A stretch of DNA of 64,000 nucleotides from Janthinobacterium sp. PAMC25594 (GCF_019443505.1 NZ_CP080377.1:5332001-5396000); one strand, 5' to 3'. Counted from the first letter of the stretch, positions 24,229 through 33,257 are shown. Numbers and translations: made by a program. The notes: generated by a model not told the origin, from the sequence alone.

Positions 24229-26321
24229 ACGGCCTGAGATTGCCAGCCTGGCTCAGCGGTATGAGCAGCAACGCCAGCAAGGGCATCGCCGCGCCGATCA
24301 TCATCATCATGCTGCTGGCGATGATGGTGCTGCCGCTGCCGGCCTTCATCCTCGACATCTTCTTCAGTTTCAATATCGCGCTGTCCATCATCGTGCTGCT
24401 GACGGCGCTGTACACGGTCAAGCCGCTCGACTTCATGGCCTTCCCGACCATCCTGCTCGTGTCGACCATGCTGCGCCTGTCGCTGAACGTGGCGTCCACG
24501 CGCGTGGTGCTGACGGAAGGCCATACGGGCGCCGACGCGGCCGGTAAAGTGATCGAGGCGTTCGGCCACTTCCTGATCGGCGGCAACTACACGGTCGGTA
24601 TCGTGGTGTTCATCATTTTGACGATCATCAACTTTACCGTCGTGACCAAGGGTGCGGGCCGTATCGCCGAGGTGGGCGCCCGCTTCGCGCTGGACGCCAT
24701 GCCCGGTAAACAGATGGCCATCGATGCCGACCTGAACGCCGGCCTGATCGGCGAAGACGAAGCGCGCCGGCGCCGCACGGAAGTGGCGCAGGAAGCGGAA
24801 TTCTATGGCGCCATGGACGGTGCCAGCAAATACGTGCGCGGCGACGCCATCGCCGGCATCATGGTTACCGTCATCAATATCGTCGGCGGCTTGCTGGTGG
24901 GCTTGTTGCAGCACGACATGGGCTTTGCCGATGCGCTCAAGAACTACACCCTGCTGGCCATCGGTGACGGCCTGGTGGCGCAGATTCCTTCGCTGATCAT
25001 TTCCACGGCGGCCGGTATCGTCGTCTCGCGCGTGGCCAGCGACCAGGACATCGGCACCCAGCTGGTCGGTCAATTGTTCGCGAAACCGCAAGTACTGTAT
25101 ATCACCGCCGGCATCATCGGCGGCATGGGCTTGATTCCCGGCATGCCGAACATGGTCTTCCTCCTGCTGGCATCATTGCTGGCCGGCTCCGCCTATTTGA
25201 TCAGCAAGAAGCGCACGCAGGAAAAAGCGGCGGCCGAAAAGCCGGCCGACGTGCCGCAAGCGACCGTGCCGCCCGAGCAGGAAGAAGCCAGCTGGCAAGA
25301 TATCATGCCCGTCGATACCCTGGGCCTGGAAGTGGGCTACCGTCTGATTCCCCTGGTCGACAAGACGCAGGGCGGCGAATTGCTCAAGCGCATCAAGGGC
25401 ATCCGCAAGAAATTTGCCCAGGAAGTGGGTTTCCTGGCGCCGCCCGTGCATATCCGCGACAACCTGGAGCTCAAACCGTCCGCCTACCGCATCACCCTCA
25501 AGGGCGTGGAAGTGGGCGTGGGCGAAGCGTTCAACGGGCAGTTTCTGGCGATCAATCCCGGCATGGCCAGCGGCACCTTGCCGGGCCTGGCCACCAGCGA
25601 CCCCGCGTTCGGCTTGCCCGCCACCTGGATCGACGCCAGCTTGCGCGACCAGGCGCAATCGATGGGCTACACGGTCGTCGATGCGGGCACCGTGGTGGCC
25701 ACGCACCTGAACCACCTGATTACCTCGCACGCTTCCGAACTGCTGGGCCGCGCGGAAGTGCAGTCGCTGCTCGACCACCTGGGCAAGGATGCGCCGCGCC
25801 TGGTGGAAGACCTGGTGCCGAAGATGCTGTCGCTGTCGACCTTGCAAAAAGTGCTGCAGAACCTACTGGCCGAGGGCGTGCACATCCGCGACATGCGCAC
25901 CATCATCGAAACCCTGGCCGAGCATACGGTCAATACGCAAGACCCGAACGAGCTGACGGCGCTGGTGCGCGTATCGCTGGGCCGCGCCATCGTGCAGCAA
26001 CTGTTCCCCGGTGCCGCCGAATTGTCCGTGATGACCCTCGACAGCCGCCTGGAGCGCCTGCTGATGCAAGCCATGGGCAACGGCGGCGACGGCGCGGGCA
26101 TCGAGCCGGGCCTGGCCGATACCATCGCCCACCAGGCGGGGCTGGCCGCGCAGCAGCAGGAGGCGCTGGGCCTGACGCCGGTGCTGCTGGTGCCGGCGCC
26201 GCTGCGCGCCCTGTTGTCGCGCTTCTTGCGCCGCGCCTTGCCGCAGCTGAAAGTGCTGTCGCATGCGGAAGTGCCGGAAACCAAGACCATCCGCGTCACG
26301 GCGCTGGTGGGCGCGCAGTAG
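24225..26321 (+). CDS. flhA: Flagellar export gate protein FlhA
   Basis: A 698-residue protein of standard length. The N-terminal half has about eight membrane segments and the conserved FHIPEP-type region (TILLVSTMLRLSLNVASTRVVL, then GAGRIAEVGARFALDAMPGKQMAIDADLNAG). The C-terminal half is the cytosolic domain that docks chaperone-substrate complexes. AAAGGAAG precedes the start, which overlaps flhB by four bases. Confidence 0.97.
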   Translation: MNGLRLPAWLSGMSSNASKGIAAPIIIIMLLAMMVLPLPAFILDIFFSFNIALSIIVLLTALYTVKPLDFMAFPTILLVSTMLRLSLNVASTRVVLTEGHTGADAAGKVIEAFGHFLIGGNYTVGIVVFIILTIINFTVVTKGAGRIAEVGARFALDAMPGKQMAIDADLNAGLIGEDEARRRRTEVAQEAEFYGAMDGASKYVRGDAIAGIMVTVINIVGGLLVGLLQHDMGFADALKNYTLLAIGDGLVAQIPSLIISTAAGIVVSRVASDQDIGTQLVGQLFAKPQVLYITAGIIGGMGLIPGMPNMVFLLLASLLAGSAYLISKKRTQEKAAAEKPADVPQATVPPEQEEASWQDIMPVDTLGLEVGYRLIPLVDKTQGGELLKRIKGIRKKFAQEVGFLAPPVHIRDNLELKPSAYRITLKGVEVGVGEAFNGQFLAINPGMASGTLPGLATSDPAFGLPATWIDASLRDQAQSMGYTVVDAGTVVATHLNHLITSHASELLGRAEVQSLLDHLGKDAPRLVEDLVPKMLSLSTLQKVLQNLLAEGVHIRDMRTIIETLAEHTVNTQDPNELTALVRVSLGRAIVQQLFPGAAELSVMTLDSRLERLLMQAMGNGGDGAGIEPGLADTIAHQAGLAAQQQEALGLTPVLLVPAPLRALLSRFLRRALPQLKVLSHAEVPETKTIRVTALVGAQ

Positions 26322-26634
26322 TTGACAGCATTAGTACCGGGGTCAGACCCGGCGGGGAGTGCGTCTCAATGAGATGCACTCCGGTCGTGAGCGACTGACC
26401 CCAGCTCTTGCTTCCACCATTTTTGCTTATTTTTTCATCAATTTCCTGCTGGCAAACTGAATAACGGGTACTTTCCCGTCCTGTTCCTTCGATCATTTCC
26501 TCCAAGCATCGCTAATAATGGAAACTGTCAGGGTGATCTGTGTCCATGTGGAAGACAGCATCCAAGCAACAGGAGTCGACGATGGTCACACAGTTCAGCC
26601 TATATTGCGCCACCCCCGCCCTGGGAGGCCGGTC
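26322..26634. other. flhA-flhF intergenic region
   Basis: A gap of 313 bp, long for a flagellar operon. It holds a nested palindromic repeat (26339-26402) and then an AT-richer stretch that may contain a separate flhF promoter; no clear promoter hexamers were found. A 39-codon in-frame upstream extension of flhF lacks a ribosome site and is not counted as coding. Confidence 0.5.
26339..26402. repeat. REP-like palindromic element, copy 1 (nested)
   Basis: Outer arms GGGGTCAG and CTGACCCC enclose an inner imperfect hairpin built from GAGTGC, TCTCA, TGAGA and GCACTC. The left arm shares GGGGTCAGACCCGGCGGG and the right arm CTGACCCCAGCT with the element at 59890-59920. It looks like an interspersed repeat in which the two arms have been separated by another inverted repeat. 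Confidence 0.65.
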
Positions 26635-27963
26635 ATGAATGTGAAGAAATTTACGGGCGCCTCGTCGCGCGATGCGCTGCGCAAGGTGCGCGAAGCGCTG
26701 GGTCCCGATGCCGTGATCCTGTCGAACCGCCAGGCCGATGGCGTGGTGGAAATCCTCGCGCTGGCCAATGACGATGCCGCTTCGCTGGCGTCGCCGCCGG
26801 CCGCGTCCGAAATGTCCCAGCCCCGTCCCCAATTGCAGACCCAGTTCGCCACGCCGCAGCGTCCGGCCGCCCCGGCCCAGCGCCCGGCTGCGCCACGTCC
26901 TGCCGCGCCGCGCCAGGCAGCCGGCGAGCCAGTGGACATGGCCCGCATGCAGCAGATGATGGCCAGCGCGCTGGCGCACGTCAAAGAGAACGCCGCCGCC
27001 GAGATGAGCGGCATGATGAATGAAATCCGCGCCATGCGCGGCATGATGGAAACCCAGCTGGCGGAAATCTCGTGGGGCTCGACGCAGCAGCGCGAGCCGC
27101 AAAAAGCCGTGGTGCTGCGCGAAATGCTGGCTGCCGGTTTCTCGGCCAGCCTGGCGCGCTACCTGATCGACAAGCTGCCCGCCGGCCTCGATGGCGCGCA
27201 AAGCATGCGCTGGATCAAGACCGTCCTCAGCCGCAACCTGAATACGGTCGCCAATGAAGACGCCATGCTGGAGCAGGGCGGCGTATTCGCCCTGGTCGGC
27301 CCGACCGGCGTCGGCAAGACCACCAGCACGGCCAAGCTGGCGGCCCGCTGCGTGATGCGCCACGGCCCGGAAAAACTGGCCCTGATCACCACGGACGCCT
27401 ATCGTATCGGCGCGCACGAACAGCTGCGCATCTACGGCAAGATCCTCGGCGTGATGGTGCATTCGGTGAAGGATGAGGCGGACTTGCGCATCGCCCTGAA
27501 AGAATTGAAGAACAAGCACACGGTGCTGATCGATACGGTGGGCGTGAGCCAGCGCGACCAGATGGTGACGGAGCAGGTGGCCATGCTGTCGGGCGCGGGC
27601 GCCGACGTGAAACGTTTGCTGTGCCTGAACTCCACGGCGACGCAGGAAACGCTGAATGAAGTGGTGCGTGCCTACCAGGGCAGCGGCCTGGCCGGCTGCA
27701 TCATGACCAAGCTCGATGAAGCGGCCTCGATCGGCAACGTGCTCGACGTGGTGATCCGCCAGAAACTGAACCTGTTTTATGTGTCGAACGGCCAGCGCGT
27801 GCCGGAAGACCTGTACCTGGCCGACCGCGGCTACCTGATCGACCGCGCCTTCAAGCTCAAGCGCGATGCGGCAGCGACGCAGTTTTCCGATGCCGAACTG
27901 CCGCTGTTGATGGCGCAGGCGGCCGCCCGCAACAATGAAGCGCGCGGGGTGCGCCTTGGCTAA
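26635..27963 (+). CDS. flhF: Flagellar placement GTPase FlhF
   Basis: A 442-residue SRP-type GTPase. The basic N-domain starts MNVKKFTGASSRDALRKVREALG, a Pro/Ala-rich linker follows, and the NG domain has the P-loop VGPTGVGKTTSTAKLA, DAYRIGAHEQL, a G3-like IDTVGVSQRDQ and MTKLDEAASIGN. FlhF sets the polar site of flagellar assembly. GGGAGG precedes the ATG at 26635. Its stop overlaps the likely flhG start by eight bases. Confidence 0.96.
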   Translation: MNVKKFTGASSRDALRKVREALGPDAVILSNRQADGVVEILALANDDAASLASPPAASEMSQPRPQLQTQFATPQRPAAPAQRPAAPRPAAPRQAAGEPVDMARMQQMMASALAHVKENAAAEMSGMMNEIRAMRGMMETQLAEISWGSTQQREPQKAVVLREMLAAGFSASLARYLIDKLPAGLDGAQSMRWIKTVLSRNLNTVANEDAMLEQGGVFALVGPTGVGKTTSTAKLAARCVMRHGPEKLALITTDAYRIGAHEQLRIYGKILGVMVHSVKDEADLRIALKELKNKHTVLIDTVGVSQRDQMVTEQVAMLSGAGADVKRLLCLNSTATQETLNEVVRAYQGSGLAGCIMTKLDEAASIGNVLDVVIRQKLNLFYVSNGQRVPEDLYLADRGYLIDRAFKLKRDAAATQFSDAELPLLMAQAAARNNEARGVRLG

Positions 27964-28819
27964 TTTCGATTTCGACCAGGCCGAAGGCTTGCGCCGCATG
28001 CTGGCCGGCCCGCAGCCGCGCGTGATGACATTTTTATCGGCCACGCCGCAGGACGACAAGGGCGCCATGCTGGTCAACCTGGGCGCCTCGCTGGTCTACG
28101 GCGGCAATGACGTGCTGCTGCTCGACGCCAGCGGCGGCAGCGATGGCGTCGCCGCGCGCCTGGGACTGGCGCACGGCGCCAGCCTGCGCGACGTGGCGCG
28201 CCAGCAATGCGGCCTGAACCAGGTCATCCACCAGGTGCCGCAAGGCTTCGGCGTGGCCAGCCTGGGCGCGCGCAACCACCTGATGGACAGCATGGATTAT
28301 GCGGGCGCGGACGAACTGCGCCGCCTGGGCAAGACCTTCGAGGTGCTGGCGCGCCAGAGCGGCATCGTGCTGGTCGACGGCGTCATGGCCGACGAGGGCG
28401 ATTGCTTCCCCGTGCCGCTGATGGCCTCGTCCGATATCGTGGTGCAAGTGTCGACCAGCGCCACTTCGATCAAGGCGGCGTACTGCCTGATCAAGCGCCT
28501 GAGCCAGGAGTTGGGACGCCGTCCGTTCGGTATTCTTGTCACCGGCGCTTCCGAATCCGAGGCAAAAGTGGTATACGATAATATGGCGCAGGCGGCGAGC
28601 CGCTACCTGGCCGTGAAACTGACTTCGATGGGATCGGTGCCTGCCGATGAGTATCTGCACCGCGCGGCGCGTCTGGGCCGCAGCGTGGTCGATGCCTTTC
28701 CGCTGGCGGGAGCCTCGGTGGCGTTTCGCGGACTGGCCGAGCGACTGGCCCGTTCCGCGGCGCCGGTGCTCGGTGGCACCTTGTACCAGACGGGGAGTCC
28801 GCATCAGTTCAGCGTCTGA
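27956..28819 (+). CDS. flhG: FlhG/FleN-like MinD-family protein with degenerate P-loop
   Basis: A 287-residue protein of the MinD/ParA fold that normally counts polar flagella with FlhF. The N-terminus keeps the FlhF-activating DQAxxLR motif (FDFDQAEGLRRML). Where the deviant Walker A (KGGVGKT) belongs, the sequence reads SATPQDDKGAMLVNLGASL, lacking the GKT core. The later strand LLLDASGGSDGVAARLGL is recognisable. ATP binding is therefore doubtful while the partner contact remains. TTG at 27956 gives the family-typical start (ANFDFDQ); an ATG at 27935 is the alternative. Confidence 0.88.
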   Translation: MANFDFDQAEGLRRMLAGPQPRVMTFLSATPQDDKGAMLVNLGASLVYGGNDVLLLDASGGSDGVAARLGLAHGASLRDVARQQCGLNQVIHQVPQGFGVASLGARNHLMDSMDYAGADELRRLGKTFEVLARQSGIVLVDGVMADEGDCFPVPLMASSDIVVQVSTSATSIKAAYCLIKRLSQELGRRPFGILVTGASESEAKVVYDNMAQAASRYLAVKLTSMGSVPADEYLHRAARLGRSVVDAFPLAGASVAFRGLAERLARSAAPVLGGTLYQTGSPHQFSV

Positions 28820-28863
28820 ATCCATCATCAGCACACGATAGCAGTTAAAACAATAAGCAGCCT

Positions 28864-29595
28864 ATGTACACGGTCAAAGGGAAATCGAACAAGGACTATT
28901 TGCTGACGGAGCACATTCCGTTGGTGAAGCGTCTGGCGCACCATATGAAGGCGAAATTGCCGCCTTCGGTCGAGGTCGATGACCTGATCCAGGCCGGCAT
29001 GATCGGCCTGCTCGACGCCATCAGCCGCTATGAAGAGACGCATGGCGCGCAGTTCGAGACGTATGCCGTGCTGCGCATCCGCGGCGCCATGCTCGACGAA
29101 TTGCGCACCAGCGACTGGCTGCCGCGCAGCATGCGCCAGAACATGCGCAAGATCGAAGAGGCGATGAGCACCTTGCAACAGCGCCTGGGACACCCGCCGA
29201 CGGAGTCGGAAGTGGCGAAACTGCTGAAAATGTCGCTGGTCGATTACCAGGAAATGCTGGGCGACGGCGGCGGCCACCAGTTGCTGTACTACGAAGACTT
29301 TCATGACCCGGACGGCAATGACAGCTTTCTCGACCGCCATTGCGTGGACGAGGACAGCGACCCCTTGCGGTCCCTGCTCGATACCGATTTCCGGCAATCC
29401 GTGATCGATGCCATCGACGCGCTGCCGCCACGCGAGAAAATACTCATGGGCCTGTACTACGAAGAAGAGCTGAACCTGAAGGAGATCGGCGCGGTGATGG
29501 GCGTGTCCGAATCGCGCGTCTCGCAGCTGCATACCCAGGCCGTCGCGCGCCTGCGCGCAACCTTGAGGGAGCTGGCGTGGACTGGTCCAGCGTAA
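28864..29595 (+). CDS. fliA: Flagellar sigma factor FliA (sigma-28)
   Basis: A 243-residue sigma factor. Region 2 is VKRLAHHMKAKLPPSVEVDDLIQAGMIGLLDAISRYE, region 3 GHPPTESEVAKLL, and region 4 LPPREKILMGLYYEEELNLKEIGAVMGVSESRVSQLH-like with its helix-turn-helix. It directs late flagellar genes and is held by FlgM, encoded in this window at 32949-33257. It overlaps motC by 19 bases. Confidence 0.97.
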   Translation: MYTVKGKSNKDYLLTEHIPLVKRLAHHMKAKLPPSVEVDDLIQAGMIGLLDAISRYEETHGAQFETYAVLRIRGAMLDELRTSDWLPRSMRQNMRKIEEAMSTLQQRLGHPPTESEVAKLLKMSLVDYQEMLGDGGGHQLLYYEDFHDPDGNDSFLDRHCVDEDSDPLRSLLDTDFRQSVIDAIDALPPREKILMGLYYEEELNLKEIGAVMGVSESRVSQLHTQAVARLRATLRELAWTGPA

Positions 29596-30323
29596 TCGGG
29601 CTGGCGCTGGCGCTGGCGGGCCTCCTGGTCGGCCAGGCACTGGAAGGCGGCAAGATGGCCTCCCTGCTGCAGCCGGCCGCCTTTGCCATCGTCATCGTCG
29701 GCACCTTCGGCGCCGTGCTGCTGCAAACGCGGCTGCGCACCTTCGTGCGCGGCCTGGAAATGCTGCGCTGGGTCTTCCTGCCGCCAGCCGACACGCGTGC
29801 CGCGCTGGCGCGCGACATCGGGCAATGGAGTTTGACGGCGCGCCGCGACGGCACGCTGGCGCTTGAACGCCTGATGGAAAACACGGCCGACCGCTTCAAT
29901 GCCAAGGGGCTGAGGATGATCGTCGACGGCATCGCGCCCGACAAGCTGCGCCAGCTGCTCGACGTGGAAATCTCCGCCTACGAAATGGCCGAGCGCCAGG
30001 CCGTCAAGGTGTGGGAATCGGCGGCCGGCTATTCGCCCACCATTGGCATCCTGGGCGCCGTGCTGGGCCTGATCCACGTGATGGAAAACCTCACCGACCC
30101 GAGCAAACTGGGCAGCGGCATCGCCGTGGCGTTTGTCTCGACGATTTATGGCGTCGGCCTGGCCAATCTGCTGTTCCTGCCGGTGGCGAACAAGCTCAAG
30201 GCCATCGTCTCGCGCCGCGTGCTGCAGTATGAAATCACGGCCGCCGTGCTGTACGACATCGCCACGGGCGACCACACGCGCATCATCGAAGAGCGCGTCG
30301 CCAGCCTGCTTCACGAGCACTGA
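29577..30323 (+). CDS. motC: Flagellar motor stator protein MotC (MotA family)
   Basis: A 248-residue MotA/TolQ-family proton channel subunit with four predicted membrane segments; GILGAVLGLIHVMENLTDP and GIAVAFVSTIYGVGLANLLFLPVANKLK are the conserved helices 3 and 4. It starts with GTG at 29577 (MDWSSVIGLALALAGLL), preceded by GGGAG, inside the end of fliA, implying translational coupling. With motD it forms a stator of the MotCD type, as in Pseudomonas. A MotAB pair, if present, lies outside the window. Confidence 0.92.
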   Translation: MDWSSVIGLALALAGLLVGQALEGGKMASLLQPAAFAIVIVGTFGAVLLQTRLRTFVRGLEMLRWVFLPPADTRAALARDIGQWSLTARRDGTLALERLMENTADRFNAKGLRMIVDGIAPDKLRQLLDVEISAYEMAERQAVKVWESAAGYSPTIGILGAVLGLIHVMENLTDPSKLGSGIAVAFVSTIYGVGLANLLFLPVANKLKAIVSRRVLQYEITAAVLYDIATGDHTRIIEERVASLLHEH

Positions 30324-30336
30324 GCGAGCATTGACC

Positions 30337-31113
30337 ATGATGCGGCGCGCGCGCAGGAAGTATGACGAGGAACCGGACAACCAGGACCGCTGGCTGATCT
30401 CGTATGCCGACTTCATCACCCTGCTGTTCGCCTTTTTCGTCGTCATGTATGCGATTTCGCAAGTCAACGAAGGTAAATACCGCGTCTTCCAGAACGCCAT
30501 CGGCCAGGCCTTCAGCCTGGAAAAGGGCGCGCCGCCCATCATCATGGAAGCGCCGCAAGCGATCCCGCTGCCGAATCCCGCCCTGAAACGCCGCACGGAA
30601 GCCATCCGCCGCGAGCGCGAACACATGACGCGCCTGGCGCAGGACCTCACGTCCACCCTGGCGCCGCTGGTCAAGGAAGGCAAGGTGCGGGTCACGCAGA
30701 CGAGCCGCGGCGTGAGCGTGGAAATCAATGCCAGCGTGCTGTTCGACCCGGGTGCGGCACGCCTGACGATGGAGTCGGACCAGGCCTTGCGCGCCGTTGC
30801 CGTGCTGCTCAAGGATGACACGCACGACGTGCAGGTGGAAGGACATACGGATGTCCAGCCGATCAGCAATTCCAATTTTGCCTCGAACTGGGAATTGTCG
30901 GCCGCGCGCGCCAGTGCCGTGGTGCGCCTGTTCATCGCCAGCGGCGTGCAGGCGTCGCGCCTGACGGCCGTGGGCCACGCCGACAACATCCCCGTGGCGC
31001 CGAACGCCACGCCGGAAGGGCGCGCGCGCAACCGCCGGGTCGCCGTGACGATTTTGTCGGGCATCCCCGAGACGGTGACGGAAGTGCCGACGGCGCCGGC
31101 GCCGGCCAACTGA
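30337..31113 (+). CDS. motD: Flagellar motor stator protein MotD (MotB family)
   Basis: A 258-residue protein with one N-terminal membrane helix carrying the proton-accepting Asp (WLISYADFITLLFAFFVVMYAIS) and a C-terminal OmpA-like peptidoglycan-binding domain (VEGHTDVQPISN, NWELSAARASAVVR, GRARNRRVAVTIL). It anchors the stator to the cell wall. ATG at 30337, 13 bp after motC. Confidence 0.93.
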   Translation: MMRRARRKYDEEPDNQDRWLISYADFITLLFAFFVVMYAISQVNEGKYRVFQNAIGQAFSLEKGAPPIIMEAPQAIPLPNPALKRRTEAIRREREHMTRLAQDLTSTLAPLVKEGKVRVTQTSRGVSVEINASVLFDPGAARLTMESDQALRAVAVLLKDDTHDVQVEGHTDVQPISNSNFASNWELSAARASAVVRLFIASGVQASRLTAVGHADNIPVAPNATPEGRARNRRVAVTILSGIPETVTEVPTAPAPAN

Positions 31114-31163
31114 ACCCTGCCGCTTGGTACAATCGCGGCCTTCTCCCTTTTTATCTCTTCCTC

Positions 31164-31526
31164 ATGAAAAGCAGCTCCCTGGGCGGTCTCGTCTACTCCA
31201 CCGAAACGGGCCGCATGTGTCCCGCCTGCCGCCAGCCGCTGGCACAATGCGCGTGCAAGGCGCAAGCCAAGGCGGCACCAATCGGCGATGGCGCGGCGCG
31301 CGTGTCGCGCCAGACCAAGGGCCGCGGCGGCAAGAGCGTCACCGTGGTGAAAGGCCTGGCGCTGGACGCCATCGCGCTGGCCCTGCTGGGCAAGCAGCTG
31401 CGCGCGCAATGCGGCTCGGGCGGCACCGTCAAGGATGGCGTGATCGAAGTGCAGGGCGACCATGTCGACACCATCCTTGCTGCGCTGACCAGGCTGGGTC
31501 ACCAGGCGAAAAAAGCCGGCGGCTGA
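31164..31526 (+). CDS. yciH: YciH-type SUI1 translation initiation factor homologue
   Basis: A 120-residue protein with the SUI1/eIF1 domain (GRGGKSVTVVKGL, CGSGGTVKDGVIEVQGDHVDTIL) and the YciH-typical N-terminus GGLVYSTETGR. A four-Cys cluster CPACRQPLAQCAC (residues 19-31) looks like a zinc or oxidation-sensitive knuckle absent from E. coli YciH. A TACAAT -10 lies about 30 bp upstream, so it probably has its own promoter rather than belonging to the mot operon. Confidence 0.88.
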   Translation: MKSSSLGGLVYSTETGRMCPACRQPLAQCACKAQAKAAPIGDGAARVSRQTKGRGGKSVTVVKGLALDAIALALLGKQLRAQCGSGGTVKDGVIEVQGDHVDTILAALTRLGHQAKKAGG

Positions 31527-31599
31527 TTGCCCGCGCCGCGTGCGGCATGCCGCCGCGCACCTGTGGTAACGTGCATTTCCTTTTATGCGCCACCTCATC

Positions 31600-32454
31600 A
31601 TGAATAGCAAACTGACCGGTATCGCCATCGCCGCCGCCATCGCGGCAGCGCTGGCGCTGGCGTACTGGCCTGCGCCCGACGGCGGCGTGCCGGAAGCGGG
31701 CGTCGCAGCCGCCAGCGCACCGCCGCGACGCAGCCTGGAATCGTATATGCATATCGATGCCTCCGTTCCCGCGGCCCAGGCGCCTCTTGTCGTGTCCCTG
31801 GCGCGGCGGCTCGAACGCCTGGCCGCCAGCGGCAGGGCGCAAGACGCGTATGCGGCCTACAATCTGCTCGACGATTGCATCGTCTTCCAGCGCGAAAGCC
31901 GCCTGCCGGGGCTGGAATTCGAGCTGGGACGCGAGATGACGCCAGAAGAAAAAGCCGCCCAGCAACAGCTGTGCGCGGGGCTGACGCAGCGCCAGCGCGA
32001 CGACCGCCTGGTTTACCTGGCCACCGCCGCGAAGGCGGGCGTGCCGGGCGCCGCCACCCTGTTCCTGTCGGAAGGCCCGTTCGGCGACCGCAGTGCGCTG
32101 CGCAACCGTCCCGACGATCCGCTGGTGCAGGCATGGAAGCGGCAAGCCATCGCCCAACTGACGGCGCAGGCGGACGAGGCGGAACTCTCCAGCGTCGCTA
32201 CCCTGATGATGGCCTATCTGCGCGACGGCGAAGTGGTGCGGAAAGATGCGCCGCAAGCGTATGGCTACCTGCTGGCCCTGCGCCTCGTCTACGACGATAT
32301 CCTCGCGCCCGGCGTCACCAATCCGTATCAGGATGAATACTGGCACTGGCTGCAGGACGAGCTGACTCCGGCGCAGCAGGCCGCCGCCGCAGCGAAGGGA
32401 CAAGCCATCGCTGCGAAATTTCGCCAGCACACGGGGCGTCCCGCGCATGGCTGA
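31600..32454 (+). CDS. Uncharacterised membrane-anchored or exported protein
   Basis: A 284-residue protein not assigned to a family. It has an N-terminal hydrophobic segment (LTGIAIAAAIAAALALAYW) and then a mostly helical, hydrophilic body with repeat-like helices (RRLERLAASGRAQDAYAAYNLLDDC, AVYLAT-type and YLRDGEVVRKDAPQAYGYL), suggestive of a Sel1/TPR-like solenoid, but no consensus repeat can be shown. An ATG 15 bp upstream is an alternative. It is convergent with flgN; a flagellar role is not evident. Confidence 0.65.
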   Translation: MNSKLTGIAIAAAIAAALALAYWPAPDGGVPEAGVAAASAPPRRSLESYMHIDASVPAAQAPLVVSLARRLERLAASGRAQDAYAAYNLLDDCIVFQRESRLPGLEFELGREMTPEEKAAQQQLCAGLTQRQRDDRLVYLATAAKAGVPGAATLFLSEGPFGDRSALRNRPDDPLVQAWKRQAIAQLTAQADEAELSSVATLMMAYLRDGEVVRKDAPQAYGYLLALRLVYDDILAPGVTNPYQDEYWHWLQDELTPAQQAAAAAKGQAIAAKFRQHTGRPAHG

Positions 32455-32472
32455 ACGGGCAAGTAAGGGAAA

Positions 32473-32940
32473 CTAGCCGATCACCACGCGCCGGCTGGCC
32501 GTGTTGGTCATCGGTTGGCCGCTGGGGCCGTAGAAATTGCCGCTCTGGGCCGTGGGGCGCATGGCGTTCAGGGCGCCTTGCGTGTGCAGCATGTGCTTGT
32601 TGACGAGCAGGCTGTTGAGCCGGTTCTGTTCTTTCGCTTCGCGCGTGGTGTCGAGCAGGGCTTTCCACAGGGGCGCCGCTTCGGCTTCGCTGGCGCTGAT
32701 CAGCCAGTCTTCCATGCCCGCTTCGGCGGCCGTGAAACCGACTGTCGCCAGCGCCTGGTGGCGTTGCGCCGCCAGTTGGCTCAATTGTCCGACGAGTGCC
32801 GTCTTGCGCGCCGTGAGCTCCGTGATTGCATCGATGTCAGCCGCAACCAGATGCCGCTGTTCTTCTTTCATCAATGCCAGCAATGTGGTCATGAGCTGTT
32901 GCTCGTCGCGCAGGCTGGAAAACGGAGTCACTGATTGCAT
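32473..32940 (-). CDS. flgN: Flagellar hook-filament junction chaperone FlgN
   Basis: A 155-residue helical protein (LMTTLLALMKEEQRHLVAADIDAITELTARKTALVGQLSQLAAQRHQAL) with the FlgN domain. It escorts FlgK and FlgL to the export gate. The gene lies 8 bp after flgM and should share its sigma-28 promoter. The C-terminal tail (TAQSGNFYGPSGQP) is Gly/Asn-rich as in other FlgN proteins. Confidence 0.9.
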   Translation of the reverse strand: MQSVTPFSSLRDEQQLMTTLLALMKEEQRHLVAADIDAITELTARKTALVGQLSQLAAQRHQALATVGFTAAEAGMEDWLISASEAEAAPLWKALLDTTREAKEQNRLNSLLVNKHMLHTQGALNAMRPTAQSGNFYGPSGQPMTNTASRRVVIG

Positions 32941-32948
32941 GAGGGAAC

Positions 32949-33257
32949 CTATCTATTTCGTGAGTGCAGCAAGTCCTTGACTGTGTCGAGGAGACCGTCC
33001 GCCACTTTTTCAGAGTTGACCTGGAACTGGCCGTCGGCGATCGCCAGTTTGATGCGTTCGACTTTTTTCGTGTCGAACACGGCGCCGCTGCCGGCAGTTG
33101 CACTGGCCGCTAATGCCTGTCCTTGCGGCGACAGGCGTACATTGTCCGACGTCGTCGGGGTTGCCTGGGCTTTCTCGGCATTCCGGGCGCCGGAGGTATT
33201 GGCGGGCGCCACCGGCAGGCCGGGATTGCTTTTAATGGTGTTATCGGTAATTTTCAC
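32949..33257 (-). CDS. flgM: Anti-sigma-28 factor FlgM
   Basis: A 102-residue protein beginning MKITDN from a GTG codon with GAGG 8 bp upstream. The disordered N-terminus is followed by the sigma-binding helices (KKVERIKLAIADGQFQVNSEKVADGLLDTVKDLL). It inhibits FliA until it is exported through the finished hook. A near-consensus sigma-28 promoter lies 50 bp upstream, giving the standard feedback loop. Confidence 0.94.
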   Translation of the reverse strand: MKITDNTIKSNPGLPVAPANTSGARNAEKAQATPTTSDNVRLSPQGQALAASATAGSGAVFDTKKVERIKLAIADGQFQVNSEKVADGLLDTVKDLLHSRNR

